A stretch of DNA of 64,000 bases from Cruorifilaria tuberocauda (taxonomy: Eukaryota > Nematoda > Chromadorea > Rhabditida > Onchocercidae), in the NCBI GenBank assembly GCA_013365365.1, contig JABVXU010000019.1, positions 333,636 through 397,635 on the forward strand, in the 5' to 3' direction. Under the pieces are notes generated by a model. It worked only from the letters and a program-made list of their open reading frames with translations. It was not told where the DNA came from and did not search any database. Each line of letters opens with the position of its first letter. Positions within the stretch are counted from its first letter, which is position 1. Below are positions 42,101 through 55,500 of the stretch, piece after piece. The position numbers and the translations under genes were made by a program.

Positions 42101-44735
42101 ATCTGAACTGTTTCATTCATTTCGCAGATTTTTTTGGAAAGTATATCGCTTGACCAAAATATTATATTTTCAGTTGAAATGGATTGGTCAATGTATTAAC
42201 AACATGGCATTACTACTTTGTTGTCGGAAAAAAGCGAAGAAGAAATCGAAGCAAAAACGAATTTTAGGATCAATCACCGGGATATCTTCAACGAGTCCTC
42301 ATATCGTACATTCTAATGATTTCTTTTCCAAGGTATATTTCTAACTATACATATGTAGGTTAATATAAGTTCGATCTAACGTTAGATCAATAATTCCATC
42401 TCAAAATGTATAAACCATATCTTCACTATATGGTTTAAAAATTATTGAACAATTGAAATTTGAATAAATGTTTGCGTAGCGTTTTAAATCTTCGGTTTGT
42501 TTAAACTTGAATAATTAGCAAATCTAAAACTTTTAAATTAGATTTGCAAGAAAATTCAGCCAAAATTTAACCTTTGTATTCTTTAACTTTTTAGTTTTTT
42601 AACTTAAAATATTTGAAATTGCGAAGAAATCGATATGTATTTTTGGGATTTTGAAAGTTGAATGTTATTTAATCAAAATTCTTCCATTTAATTCTATAAT
42701 TTCGTTTTCAAATTTTACTTATAGCTGCTGTGTCGTCGGAATTCGCCGTCGAAATTCTCATCATCGTATTGTCGAAAATAGATTTCGGATCAAGCACTTT
42801 ATTTTGTCCTTCAAGATCAATAATTCATTAGCTACTTAAGTTTAAATTAGATTATTAATTATTAAAATTTTTTTATATATTCATGAGCTGCTCATCTTTA
42901 AAACTTGTTAATTTTAGGAGTATTTGTCTATCAAAACAGGCAATCAATAATGCTATTTTCTAGCGCACTTATCTTACAGAATTTCAAACTTCTTTCTTTT
43001 CTGAATATTTCTTGCTTATTTTGTATATGACAAATTAATTTTTTTTTTATTTTTAAAACTGTTGAATAACTATTTGTTGAGTATTGCAATTTAATTGAAC
43101 TTTTATTATCGAATTTAATTTGAATAAGATTGTTTCAGCAAAAAGATTTAATACAATTCAATTAAGTACGAAATACATTTATCATTTTATATTTTGAAGT
43201 CAAGTTGACAGGTCATTTTCAAGATCGCCATGATTTGGTAATTTAGTTTAATTTCTATGCTATTTTAAGCAATTTAATTAAATACAATATTTAAATTTAA
43301 ATCTTCAGAATATTTCAATTTCCAGAATTTTTGAGATTTTAATTCTAACTTGCAAAGAACTTCAAAACTTTTACAGAACAAGCAAATTAAACACATTTGT
43401 TTTGTACCTTACAATGAAGCCAACCGTATAATAGAAATAAATTACTGTTACTGATTTTGATATATTAATTATCCCAACTATCGGCCAGAAGATGAACGAA
43501 GGAGTATATTAAAATTCAAACAATCCAAAGTTCAAAAAATTTTTAATTATTGAATTTTCTGCAGTGAATCCAATGATTTGCTAAGCTGCAGTTCAAATTT
43601 ATCCGAAGTGAAAAATACGATTGGAACTTCAAGTTTAAGCTCAGAGCTTACTCTTGTATCTTTCGCGGATATAACTGTTTCCAGTCAGGAATCTTTTGAC
43701 AACGATAATATTGTTTCACCGCAGAAAGTTTATCCAAGAATCAGTAAATTCTCGCTAATTTTGTTGAAAAAATTTTTTTGGCTTTTAAATTAAAAATTTT
43801 AGGAGATTTTTTTAAAAGAATGTTACAAAGAATATTTCAATTCATATACATCTTAATTAAATATGGCACTACCAAAAAACAAGCCTTACCGATTGTTACA
43901 GTACCAAAGGAGAATCTAATCGAAAAATCCGGAAAGGCAATCAAAACTCTGAGACAAATCAATTTAAGAAAAAAGCAATCAGATAGCCACAAGTTACACT
44001 TTGCGGAATGTTTCATTGCGCATTATGTAAAACTGAAATTATTGAAATGTATATCTAAAAAGAAAGCTGAAGTCTGTAAGCTTCAATCAGTCAGCTCAGC
44101 GATTTATCAAGTCATAATTGAACAGAAATCCGGTAGGCATTGATCCATTCAATTTTTTATTAAAGCATTGGAATAAAATAAAATTTGCAAATCATATCGA
44201 ATTAAAAATTGAAGTTAAAAAAGTTCTTGTTTTTCAAACTCGCAGCAATTTATCAGAAACTTCAAAAAAGTTATGCATTTTCTCTTCAATTATTTTAAAT
44301 TGAATATGAAAATAAAGGAAGACTACAATTAATTGATACTATATTTTTAGGTATAATTTACGCTTTACGTTATCTTTTGAAACGCGTTGAAATTTCTTAT
44401 AAATTAATCTTAAATTTAATTCTGAATTAAAAATTAATCAGCAAAAGTTCGATATGCCATCAATTCAACTGGATGATAACTGCTTATGAAAGATTTATTA
44501 AAATTCTTCTGAGTCAGAAATCCTTTTTAATTTAATATTTTCAGCTAAATTACCCTCACCAGTGATTAATATTTCACCAAAAAATATCATTAATCTTACT
44601 TTATCAAATATTTCTCTGTCAGCAACAATCACCGAAGCTTATGTTTGTCCAGAAGCATTCATGGATAAGGAAACTCAACGCAATTCGGAAACTGATAATT
44701 GCAACTCGAAGAAAATTCAGTCAGATAAACAATAA
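36127..44735 (+). CDS. Orphan seven-transmembrane receptor with long ectodomain and long tail
   Basis: About 962 residues if all junctions hold. Exons: 36127-36318, 36651-36857, 37246-37340, 37679-37772, 37909-38075, 38227-38278 (donor uncertain), 38747-38934, 39288-39525, 40212-40376, 40676-40878, 41147-41309, 41644-41868, 42174-42332, 42725-42765, 43565-43743, 43803-44132 and 44545-44735. Signal-peptide-like start (YLFINCVVLFRLASYS). A cysteine-containing ectodomain of about 335 residues precedes TM1 (FLSLLVLIVTLTLLLLLW). TM2 is in the same exon, TM3 ends in VVINHSMAGK where class A receptors have DRY, TM4 and TM5 follow, TM6 is LLLSICAYFVSLIGQ, and TM7 carries DPLFNPVLVAL, like the class A D/NPxxY box without its tyrosine. 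An LLLCCRKK palmitoylation-type motif follows, then a Ser-rich and basic tail. I cannot place it in a named family; ligand unknown. Confidence 0.7.
38303..38384 (+). repeat. 19-bp direct repeat, two copies 63 bp apart
   Basis: CTTTTCAGCATTACCGCTG is at 38303-38321 and 38366-38384, in the receptor gene between its ectodomain exons. Each copy contains a good 3' splice-site sequence, which makes the exon structure here ambiguous. Confidence 0.85.
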
Positions 44736-45131
44736 GTTTCAGAGAAGAAATATTTCATTTAATGAAGGGATACACTGAATGAATATAAGTGTGCCTTCAC
44801 CGAAGTGTATTACTTCCTGATAAATTGGTGATAATCATTGAACATTTCCAATCATTAATTGGAAAGTAATTGAAAAGGAGAAAATTGATGAAATCAATGC
44901 TATTGTAAACACAGATTTTTTCTTTCGTTTCTTTTTTTGATATATTTGATAATATTGATAATATTAGTGTATATTTTATAATTTGATATATTTGACAATA
45001 ACTAAGTTAAAGGATAAGAAAACAAATTAAATTTCTTGTATTCTATTTATGATTGATAGTTGAAAAAAATTAATTCGCTGAAAAGATATAAATTGTTGAA
45101 AAAAATATAAAATAAGTCTGATAGTTTTTAG

Positions 45132-45803
45132 ATCAGAAAATATCGTGAAGAATAAAAGTTCAAGAAAAATTGTGCAAAAATATCATGAAACAGCATCAAA
45201 AAAAGTGCTTATTTTCAATGCTTTTCCGGAAACTTTCCGAAATAGAAGTAAAAGCAGTTGTAGTGATACTATCATTAAATGTTTACAATGTATGCAGTCA
45301 GAAATAATGATCAAAAGGTAATAGTTTAATTCGAAATTTTCATTTCTTCATTAATTAATTAAGAAATTAATTTTTGCAATGGGAAAAAGCAGTTATTCGA
45401 CAGCAATAATTGCATCACCAAAATAAAGTTTAATTAATTCAAACTTTACAAATAAAAACAATAATGCTAGAAAATCCCTCTTTATTGTGCATTTCTATAT
45501 CTTTACTGCTTTAGAGTTTGCAATTTTGATAAAATGATCGAATCGATTAAATCGATTGAACAAGAAATCAGTGCAATCGAATTAATATGTCCACGAAAAC
45601 AATCAAACGTAGGTAAAAACACCTCTTCATTCCACTTTATCTGTACTTATTCTCAAATGCTATTTTGTTTAATTTCATTTCTCATTAATTTATATTTAAT
45701 TTCAATGTCAGGAGAACTAACAGCTCGAGAAAATTTACGGATCGATAATAAGAAGGATACTGTAGTGATTGCAAAAGAAGTGTTCAACGAAACGCTACGA
45801 TGA
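45132..45803 (+). CDS. Three phase-linked exons after the receptor (alternative tail or separate gene)
   Basis: Exons 45132-45317, 45515-45612 and 45712-45803 (TGA) join cleanly (phases 2-2, 2-1, 1-stop) and give about 125 mostly hydrophilic residues, including TASKKVLIFNAFPETF, a cysteine cluster (SCSDTIIKCLQCMQ), and a final acidic/basic stretch ending in AKEVFNETLR. The first exon enters in phase 2 behind TTTTTAG and has no in-frame ATG, so an upstream exon must exist. Receptor exon 14 (ends 42765, phase 2) is phase-compatible, so these may be an alternative C-terminus of the receptor. A separate gene with an unseen first exon is the other option. No domain is recognised. Confidence 0.5.
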
Positions 45804-46565
45804 TTTAATCATCGGTATCTACAAAATAACGTAAGTACGAAAATTATTCTTATTAATTAATTATCAAAGTATTAGCTTTCGAAACAAGCCATGGATTAAG
45901 GTAAAACAGAATCGTATGACTAAATGGACTGAAGTTATATGAGCTATAAACAAATGTAAAACTTTTCTTGATGATAATTACTTTTAGCATTATCGTTTCT
46001 GTTTTAATTTAATTTGCAAAAGAATGATTAAAAGTACAATTAATGCATGGGTGAAGAAGTAATAATAAGGCTGTCATTGTACAAATTTATCTTAAATATT
46101 GCTTTAATTACTTTTCTATCTTAATTCACTTGTACTTAACTTTGTTAATTTCAGATATAAAATGATTAGATCGGATATGTTGCAAAATTACCACAAATAA
46201 TATTTGCTATTTCATTATCATTTTTGTGAAGAATTTTTTAAAAATTTATTTCAACAAATAAATAATGAAACTATGCCATACTTTATATACAAATAAAAAT
46301 AAAAGAAGAAAAAACAAAACAAATAAGTGTTGTGGCAGTTGAAATCTTTAACAGGAAAAAATGAAATCGGTAAACTGAGAGGATATGAAACTAATACTAA
46401 ATAAAGGAATTAATTGAAATATTAAATAGTGAAATTTTCATCTCAATTTCTTTCTATATTTATCAGAGTGCTATCATCAAATACTATTCGATCACTTCGG
46501 ACAATCCTCAAATTCCTATCGAATTCAAACATTTAAAAATGGCATGCTGTAAATGATAAGTATTT
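45804..46565. other. Convergent intergenic region
   Basis: AT-rich 3' flanks of the plus-strand receptor locus and the minus-strand trp-4 gene. AATAAA words occur on the plus strand near 46256. No gene is seen. Confidence 0.5.
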
Positions 46566-49500
46566 TTACGAAAGCACTTCCACCTGCACATCTTCCGCAT
46601 GAACCTTACCATTTATTTGATAATACATATCGACGACACGTTTCCAATCAATTATCGTTTCGATATTCCAATCATCAGTTTTCCCCAATTCTTCGCTCTT
46701 ACCACGTCGAATTTCTAGAATACAGATATTAAACGTATAATACGGAAAAAAGTTTTTAAATATTTAATTCAGATTTTTTTGATATTTATAAGCATTCCAG
46801 AAAAACAAAACATTCGGGCATTTTGAACTTCAATTCAATTTAATGCTTACAAATCGATTAATCGAAGCATCAATGATGCATAGATATGCGAGAAATTCTT
46901 ACGAACTTAACCGAGAAGTAAATCAAGAATAACTTCACGTCAACCCGTGATGACTTATCACTTGATGGAAAAAAATTAGAAGAAGATAAAAGAATTCTCA
47001 TCGTTCTCTTCGTTTCTAAAACTAAGAAATCTTTTAAGTTGTGTAATTTAGTGGAATGGAAGTTAAGGAGAAAATCATACCAGCAGTATCATCGTCAGCT
47101 AAAATAGCTGGAGTAAGACGACCCGTGTCACCACTCATCGAGAATGCGTCAATGTTCTCTTCATGTCTAAGATCTTGCTGAGCTTTTTGCGTGCACAACT
47201 TTACTAAAATGAGGTGAAAAAATCAATTCGAACTTTAACATAAACTAATAAATATAACTTACAAATTGGATAACTTCGAAAATTTTAATTCATTTCGAAA
47301 TATGATTCCAAATAACTTAATTCAAATGTAATTTAAATTTACTAAATTTTATCGCGCTCCAATATTTGTTAATGTGTCCCTTCACTTATCAAGCATAATT
47401 CTTAATAAAAGTAACTTACAATTGTTTCTATAAGCAACTTTGAGGACAACAATAAACTTTGTTAACATGTTAATAGGAGCCGGAGTGGCAGAGCGTTTAT
47501 TCATCTGCCGGATCAGAATCGCACGACCGAATTTCCATTCTTTATCTGATTGAGCTTGAATCCGTTGATATGTATCAGACATCATTGCAATCAACAAGTT
47601 TATTAAAACCTATAATTTTTCAGTTCAAATTCTTAATATTCACAGTCAAAAATTTTTTACAAGTTTAAATTCTATTACTCAGTAGGATTATCAACTGCTT
47701 TTTAAATATCGAAATGAAGTTACAAAGTTTTGGGAATTACTTACAATTAAGGTAACCAATAAATAGATTCCAAATATCATTTTTAAAATAATTTTTCCGA
47801 AATCAGGAACTAAATGCAATGGCGGCATCGTATCCGGTTCCACTAGACCGAACAATGAGAAAAATAACATTTCAAGAGTTTGTTCCGGCGATGCAAGACG
47901 TAACCATCGTGCATCGTCTGTATCCGCAGGCTGATACGCTGGCTGCAATTTTCATTTCAATTATTCATATATTCTTTTTGAAAAATATTTGGCATAGAAT
48001 TAATGTACAACAGGGTGGAAATTAGAATAAAGGTTCAAAGATAAGTTTTATTTCTTTAATAAGGTTTCAAAAATTCCATTTTCTTTCTTTGATTCAAAAA
48101 ACATTTGTTCTATTTGTTATATTTAATTACCTGAAATATAGAGGTGACATGCAGAGTAAAACCCGCTATGAAGAGTAATAGTATGACGAGAAACCTTAAA
48201 AGAAACAAAAAATAATTTAACAATTGAATAAAATGGGATAAATAAGATATGTATCAATGATAAATGGAAACACTTCCTAATTCTCCGTTTTTTGGTCACC
48301 TTATTCAATATCTTCAATCATTTCTTCGTGTTCATCTAAAGCTGAGCAGACATAAAATTAAGTATAAGTAAGCATGTTATTCGAGTAAAATAAGGGTTAA
48401 CAATTTCTGATGAAATCACAATCTCAAAATTATAATGCAATTATATTAATAAAATACCGATTAACGGTGCCGCCTGAAATAGGAATAAAATATTACAAAA
48501 AACATTGATTAATAAAAATAATTTAAAGTAGAACCAATAAAATAACTTGAAATGGGAAATTAAAACAGTAAAATTTTAGAACAAACGTTACCTGAGAAGG
48601 TCATACATAAGATCTCGTATAATAATAGCCCATGGTCCGAATAAATGATGAACTGTGAGAAAGTCCAAAAATTCAACGAAGGAAAATAATAGAGCAAGCG
48701 CAAATAGTTGATTCTTCAAATAGAGCATTGTTCTTACAAAGTGCATTTTTTCGTCATCGTTCGCATGATGCATGAATAAAGTGGGCAGAAGGAATGCAAG
48801 AACGTGCACTGCAATTGCAACTGCACTAAGGATCAGAATTAGCACCTAAAATTGACTACTTCTTAACTGCGTAGATCATTTCAGGTTGGTGCAGTTAGTC
48901 CATTTCCATGCAACATATCAGGTTTTTTTGTTCTCTCTTTCTATATGAAAGTATCAGAGATGAAAATTAATCAGTCATCTCAGGGTCAATCAAATTATTT
49001 TTGTAGCTAGTTTTTTACAGTTCTTTCAACTAATTCTACTTAAACAATATTTATTACACTAAACGATAAGTGATGTTAGTAATCATCAAGATAGTCTTAA
49101 TAAGATTAGCTGTTTAATATCACATATTAATTTATCAGTCATTAAACGAGCTGAATGCTATTAAGATTACATAAAATGCATTTATGAATTTACAAAAATA
49201 TCCAACTGAAAATAATTTGCATGCATGATTGCTTTCATGCATAAACTTAAATTTTTTGTTTTCTGTCAGCTTACCTGGATGAAGTAATTTTTAAATTATA
49301 ACTGAACAGTGAGTTTCACAAAAGAATAATTAAGAGTGTAAGATCTAGCTTAATATATTTAAAATCCAACCTTGACAATCCCGAGACCGGAGCCACCTCC
49401 TACATTAGATAGCTCGGAGACGAGATTTCCGGAAAGCCAGAGAAGCAATAACCATTCAACTGGATTTGGCACAATGCTTCGTACTTCGTAAATTTTATGT

Positions 49501-52500
49501 GTCAAACTGAGCACCACTATTGTAAGTAAAATTGTGAAGTATACATGCGATACTAAAATGATTTTGGACAGTATTTTCAAAAAATCACTGCCTGTACAGA
49601 TGTTTAACCTTTGCCAAATAGAAAGGAAACATGAATGTAAGTGAGTGGAAAGATGATGAAAAGATTTTTTTGCAAAATTAAAAATAATTTTAATTTTTTA
49701 GTAATTTAAATAAAATTTAATATACCAATGTGACAAACGAATTTGATAATTGGAGCACGTCCAATACGTGTATCAAGCGGTAGCGAGAAATAAAACCAAG
49801 CTGGCGGACAAATAAGTACCATTAATGTGAATGCGACTGTTTTACCAAATGACCATTCTACACGTCCGGTCCATATTTCCGTAAGATAACGCTGTACTGA
49901 TGCATATGAAACTACTTCTTTCTGAAAATGAAGAGGGAAAAAAGTTGAAGAAGAATTATTAAGTTATCCAACAAATTCATCTATCCGATCTTGCTTTGTT
50001 TATAATTTACTTACCTGCTCATTTTCAATTAATACATCCAAAAGCGGCCGTCCACGATTATCTTTTGCTTTCAGTAACAATGCTGGATTGTACTCTCTCG
50101 CTGTTATCCCGAGCAATTCAACGGCCATATCTTCCGCAAATCTCGAAACATTTATTAGATCCTTCGCTCTTTCCTATAGAAACTAAATTTGATTTCATAA
50201 GTGACTACTTATTAATCAGATAATCATCTGCTGTTTGCCAAAATATTTCAATGAAATCACTGACTCAATATCCATAATCATTTGAAATGCAAAATTTCTC
50301 GTCGCAAACATAACTCGATTCTGGTTCGACAATCAGTCTAGATCATTTCTCTAACAACTTTTTTTCAACAATTTGTTTTTAGTGTTATCATTGCATTAAT
50401 ACTGATACTTTCCTTACCGCAAACGTCAGTTTTATTATCTCCTTAAGATATATCCATTATGTTACGCCTAATTATTATCAATCACATATGTTGTTAAACT
50501 TTAAACGCGTTGAAACGGCAATGGATATCAGAGCGATATGATTCCTTTTTTGCAGATTTTTGAATTTTTAATAAAAATGAGAATTTAATAATCAAGAAAA
50601 TTTTATTTACCTTTTCCTTTTCACTCATTTCATGATACAAAGCTGATAACTTAACAGCGGTATCAATTGGCGCTGGACTTTGTAAGATAAATTCTTTCAG
50701 TGGTTCATTATCATTCGTTTTACCGCAAACCATTAGATCAAAAATGAACTATAAAAATTAACATTTGATGTCAATTAATTAAATTGTCGGAAGTTTAACG
50801 GTATGGTTGCCGCACAGATCCACCAGTGTCACTTCCGAGTGCTCCAGTGCACAAGAATCCAGCAACTGCTGATGCAACCCACCAGATGATCCACCAGGTA
50901 CAACCTTTTCCCCATCGCTTATCCTAGTCCAAACATTTTCGACAGGACCAAAACCAGCTATTGGATAAATAAATTTTATTGAAAGATTAAATTTGTACGT
51001 TTTCGATCAATTTATACCTTTCGATCATCCATTAATGCATGAGTATCGTGATTTTGTTTCAGTAGAAAACGCAAGCAATCAACGTGATTATGTGCGGCAG
51101 CGAAACACAATGGTACCTGAAATTAGACTGCAGTATATTTATTATACATTATAATTTCTCAATTTCAAGTTTAAAAGTTTTAAATTTAATTCTTACCTTT
51201 CCTTCTTTCGTTTCTGCTTGTGCATCAGCTGAACTCTTTACAAATAATTTGACAACATTTAAATGACCTGCTTGAGTGGCATAATGCATCCCTGTCCATC
51301 CATTCTGGATTTTTTAATAATTTTCAATTTTTAATTAATATTTTGAAAATTTATGAAGACTTAAAATAAAAGACTTGAGTATTCAAAACAATAAAAGTAA
51401 AAAATTACCAAAAGTTCGAATCAACTTACTTATATTTTTATTTTATGTCAAATGTGAATCCGAATTAGAATTCTACAAAAGAAAATCTAGCACTAAAATA
51501 TGAAAGCAGTCAAATTTAAGATAAAAGATGATGACGAAAATGATGAAGTAAATGATGGAAATGAACCTGATCCATCACGTTAATATTCGATCCTTGCGCA
51601 ATAAGTAATGAAACCATCTCATAATGTCCATTCATTGCAGCTAAATGTAGTGGTGTCCGTCCACGCCAATCTTTTGCGTGCTGCTGTTGGGTTGAGCGCG
51701 ATAAAAGCATCCCGACTACCGCGATGTGACCTTGTTGAGCTGCCAGGTGAAGAGGTATAACACTCTGAAAGAAACAGCTGATAACTGAAATGTACACATG
51801 GCTGAAAGTGAAAGAAAAATTTCTTCAAGAAAAGTCAAAAACAAAAACATTTCAAATACACAGATCATTAAATAGAAAATGTACGAATAGATAAAATAAA
51901 AATCCGTACAAATTAATTGATTTAGGTTATTTTAATCAATTTCAAAAAAGTCACCATAGTAGTTGACGTGGCATCCACCTGAACTCCCTGATTTAATAGC
52001 ATTCGAACCAATGAGTCATGTCCAGATTGTGCTGCCAAATGTAATGGTGTAAATCCATACTATAAAAGGAAATTTCCTTTCAGAAACAAAAATCTAACAT
52101 AAAGTTCTCAGATGCGATGCATCACTAATTGGTACTGTTTTCCATTAATTTACATCAGATAAATTAAAAATAAAAAAGAAATGGAAAGTTTAAGATTGAA
52201 TATTAAAGATTGGATAGGAATTTATTTCTGGTGCAAAATAAATCAAAATTACGGTAATTTTCCGCTTTTGCAATGGGTGTAGTGAGAAATCGATGTAGAG
52301 GTCAAAGGTAAAGTAACATTACTTTCTTACTTCGGTTGCAAATTCTTTCACAACGTAATGATTATAAATTGGTGGTTCGGATCGTAAATTTGCTGGTACA
52401 TGTTTTAACATTTCCATCACAAAATCCGAATTCCCATAATATGCTGCTATATGAAGCGCATTTAAACCGGTCTAAATTCATCAAAAAATGAGAACTTTTG

Positions 52501-55500
52501 TAAAAGTAAAAGCAACTAAAAGTCAAAAATTGAATTTCTCGTCTTTTTCTTCTTTCAAAAAATGCTTAATTAACAACGTTAAGTTACCTTTTTTGAACAT
52601 TTCTTCCATAGTGATGGATCGAAAACATTTAAAATGGAAACAAAGCCATTCTTAGCACCCAAATGAAGAGCAGTCATACCATGCTAATTAATCAATTAAC
52701 AAAATGAAACAGAAAATCATAAGAATTCAAATCATAATATCTCAAATCATATGAAAAGCATCAATAAGATATTTTAGAGATAAAAAATAGAATATTGATT
52801 GATTATTGACTTGTTTAATTTAACTCAGCAATAATTCTGAGAAAAAGTTATGCATGAATTTGACGAGCACACTAACAGCATTTTCATCCTCGGCATCAGC
52901 ACCATTTTCCAGTAAAATTTTAACAATTTTGCTATGTCCACCAGCTGCTGCCATATGTAATGCTGTCGCTTCCATTGTTTTTGTTTTTGCCTTTAATTTA
53001 GATTTGTTAATGACAGAAATAGAGATAATAGCAAATATTAACATTTACATGTTAATGACTGAAATTTTTGTTTTTAATTACTACTTTTATCGCTAACGCA
53101 AAGCGTTAATTAATGGATGTTACATTTACTGATTATCGAAAAGAATTAATATTTGGCTGGAATGATGGAAACATACCTGAATAACCATAGCTTTATCAAT
53201 CATCATTAATTCTTTAACAACTGCATATGATCCTTTAACCGCAGCAATATGCGCACATGTAAAACCATTTAAATCAATAGCTGTCAATACCGCTCGATTA
53301 TTTTGTCGCATTTTTAGGAATAATTTTACGACATCGGGATAATCATTCTGGAAAAAGACGTAAACTTGAAAGTAAATTCATGTCTTTTTCTTGTTTCTTC
53401 TTTGATAAATGAAATTGATGTAACTTTGACGAACTTCAGCTGCTAGATGAAGCGGTGTTTGTCCTTTATCATCCCGTGCATTGGGATTTGCACCAAGCGT
53501 AAGTAATGTTTGTGCTACAGCCAATTGTCCATATCGTGCCGAAAAATGCAACGCTGTTTGATTGTCCAGTGTTATTGCCTCCAGTAAAGCACCGTGGTCT
53601 TCTACTAGGACACTGACTACTTTCACATGACCATTCTGTGCTGCTAGATGTAACGGTGCTTCACCGGTTTTCGATTTGCTACAATATTGTAATAATATTA
53701 AAATTATAAATTTTGCAAAATTGTCGTTTTTTCCTAAAATTAGATTACTTAGTAAAAAATAAGTAAAATTAAATTCTTCCATATCATTAACTTAATATAA
53801 AGAATTTCTTCCACGACTTAAAGAAATTTAAATTACCTACAATCAAATTTTAATTGCTTTCTTTTTGATATTCTCAAGAATGTTTGTGAAAACATTCTTG
53901 ACACAATGATAATTCAATTGATGGCAATTAGCAAGATTTCGTTATTTTATGGTTGGTTCAAGAGAAAAAGGTTATGAGTGGACCTGTTAACAAATGCCTT
54001 ACTGGTCAATAACAACTGCGTCAACTTGAGATGACCATTAGCAGCGGCTAAATGTAACGCTGTCCGACCATTCTCATCGAAAACATCAACTCGAGCATGA
54101 TGCTGTAGGAGAATTTCAGCAACACCGAAATGACCAAGGGCACATGCTTCCATTAATGGTGACCATCCATTCTTGAAAATCAAAGAATGCTTATCGTCTG
54201 TGATTCAAATTATCATTTTCTGATTTGATCAATTTTAAATTGCTAGAATGCTATGAGACAATAGCAAATTTATACTGCTTATATAAAATCTAAGTTACCT
54301 TGGATTGCTTATTTTGAACAATCTGTACTGCTCCGGCGCCAATCCTATCAACAATAGCAAGCAGAGCAGCTTCATTACCCGACCGTGCGGCCAAATGCAT
54401 GGCTGTTTCTTGCTCCTAAGCAATCAAAAAAGCCAAAGTTTTCTTGCGACTAAATGATTCGATGAAAAATTATTCAAATTTAAAAATTAAAATTTCTTAA
54501 GTCGTATAATGATTCTATTGTTTAACAAAGGCTGAAAATCAAACTAGAAATTTCGGTATTCTTATCAAAATAATTTTTGGGGATATCATATTGAGAATTT
54601 TCGAAAATTTATTCATTTTAAAAAAAATTATAAAATTGATTGAAAGTTGAGAAGTTTTGCCTTATATGTTTGAAGTTCCGGTTGGCCGTTATAATCGATA
54701 AGTGTTTTAATCAATTTTGCATCTTCACCTGGGAAATGTACTTGATCTGAGGTAATCTGAGCAGCATAATGCACTGCTGTTAGGCCATCCTGAATTTCCT
54801 TTTGTTCTATGAAAAATATTTGAAATGACAATGAATTCAAGTCGCAACTTGAAATGTTTCAGTGGAATCTAAATTGTACAGTAATGAATAACTTCTTAAT
54901 GGGATAAAAGTTTCAAGCACATCACCTGAGTAGTTCGAGCATTAACAAATTCTTTGATTTCTTCAGGTGACATTTGCTGAGAAAGATGTTCCAAGATTAG
55001 CGTTACTGTTTCACTGTTGCAACTCTTTGCTGCTACGTGCAAAGCACTCTCACTATTCTGTAATATCGCAGTATATTCATTAATAAAATCTATTAATTAA
55101 TTAATTGATTAGGAGATTCTTATGACAAACTTTTACTACTTTCTACAATTTCTTTACTAATTTTTTACTCCTTTAGTAATCCTTTATTCCTTTCTAGTAT
55201 AAACTATTTTGTTAAAAATTTTCATAAAACATTTTTATTAGTCAAAGATTTCGTCTTTCCATTTTTTCATTCCTCACAAATAATGTGAACTTTTAAAAAT
55301 TTATTTTAATCAATATTGACATTTATTAACGTTATTTATTAACTTATTATTATCAGCAGTATTATAATTAGAAATGAATAAAAATTAATGTTTGATTTTG
55401 CTAACATTGGAACAAATTTTCGGATCAGCGCCTTCACTTAATAGCAAACGTATCATTCCCGAAAGTGGACTACGTGCAGCAATATGTAATGGCGTTTCAC

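Noticed and set aside
44118..44303. 61-codon open frame overlapping the receptor's tail exon 16 and next intron
   Set aside because: Different frame from the phase-consistent tail exons; AT-rich intron readthrough.
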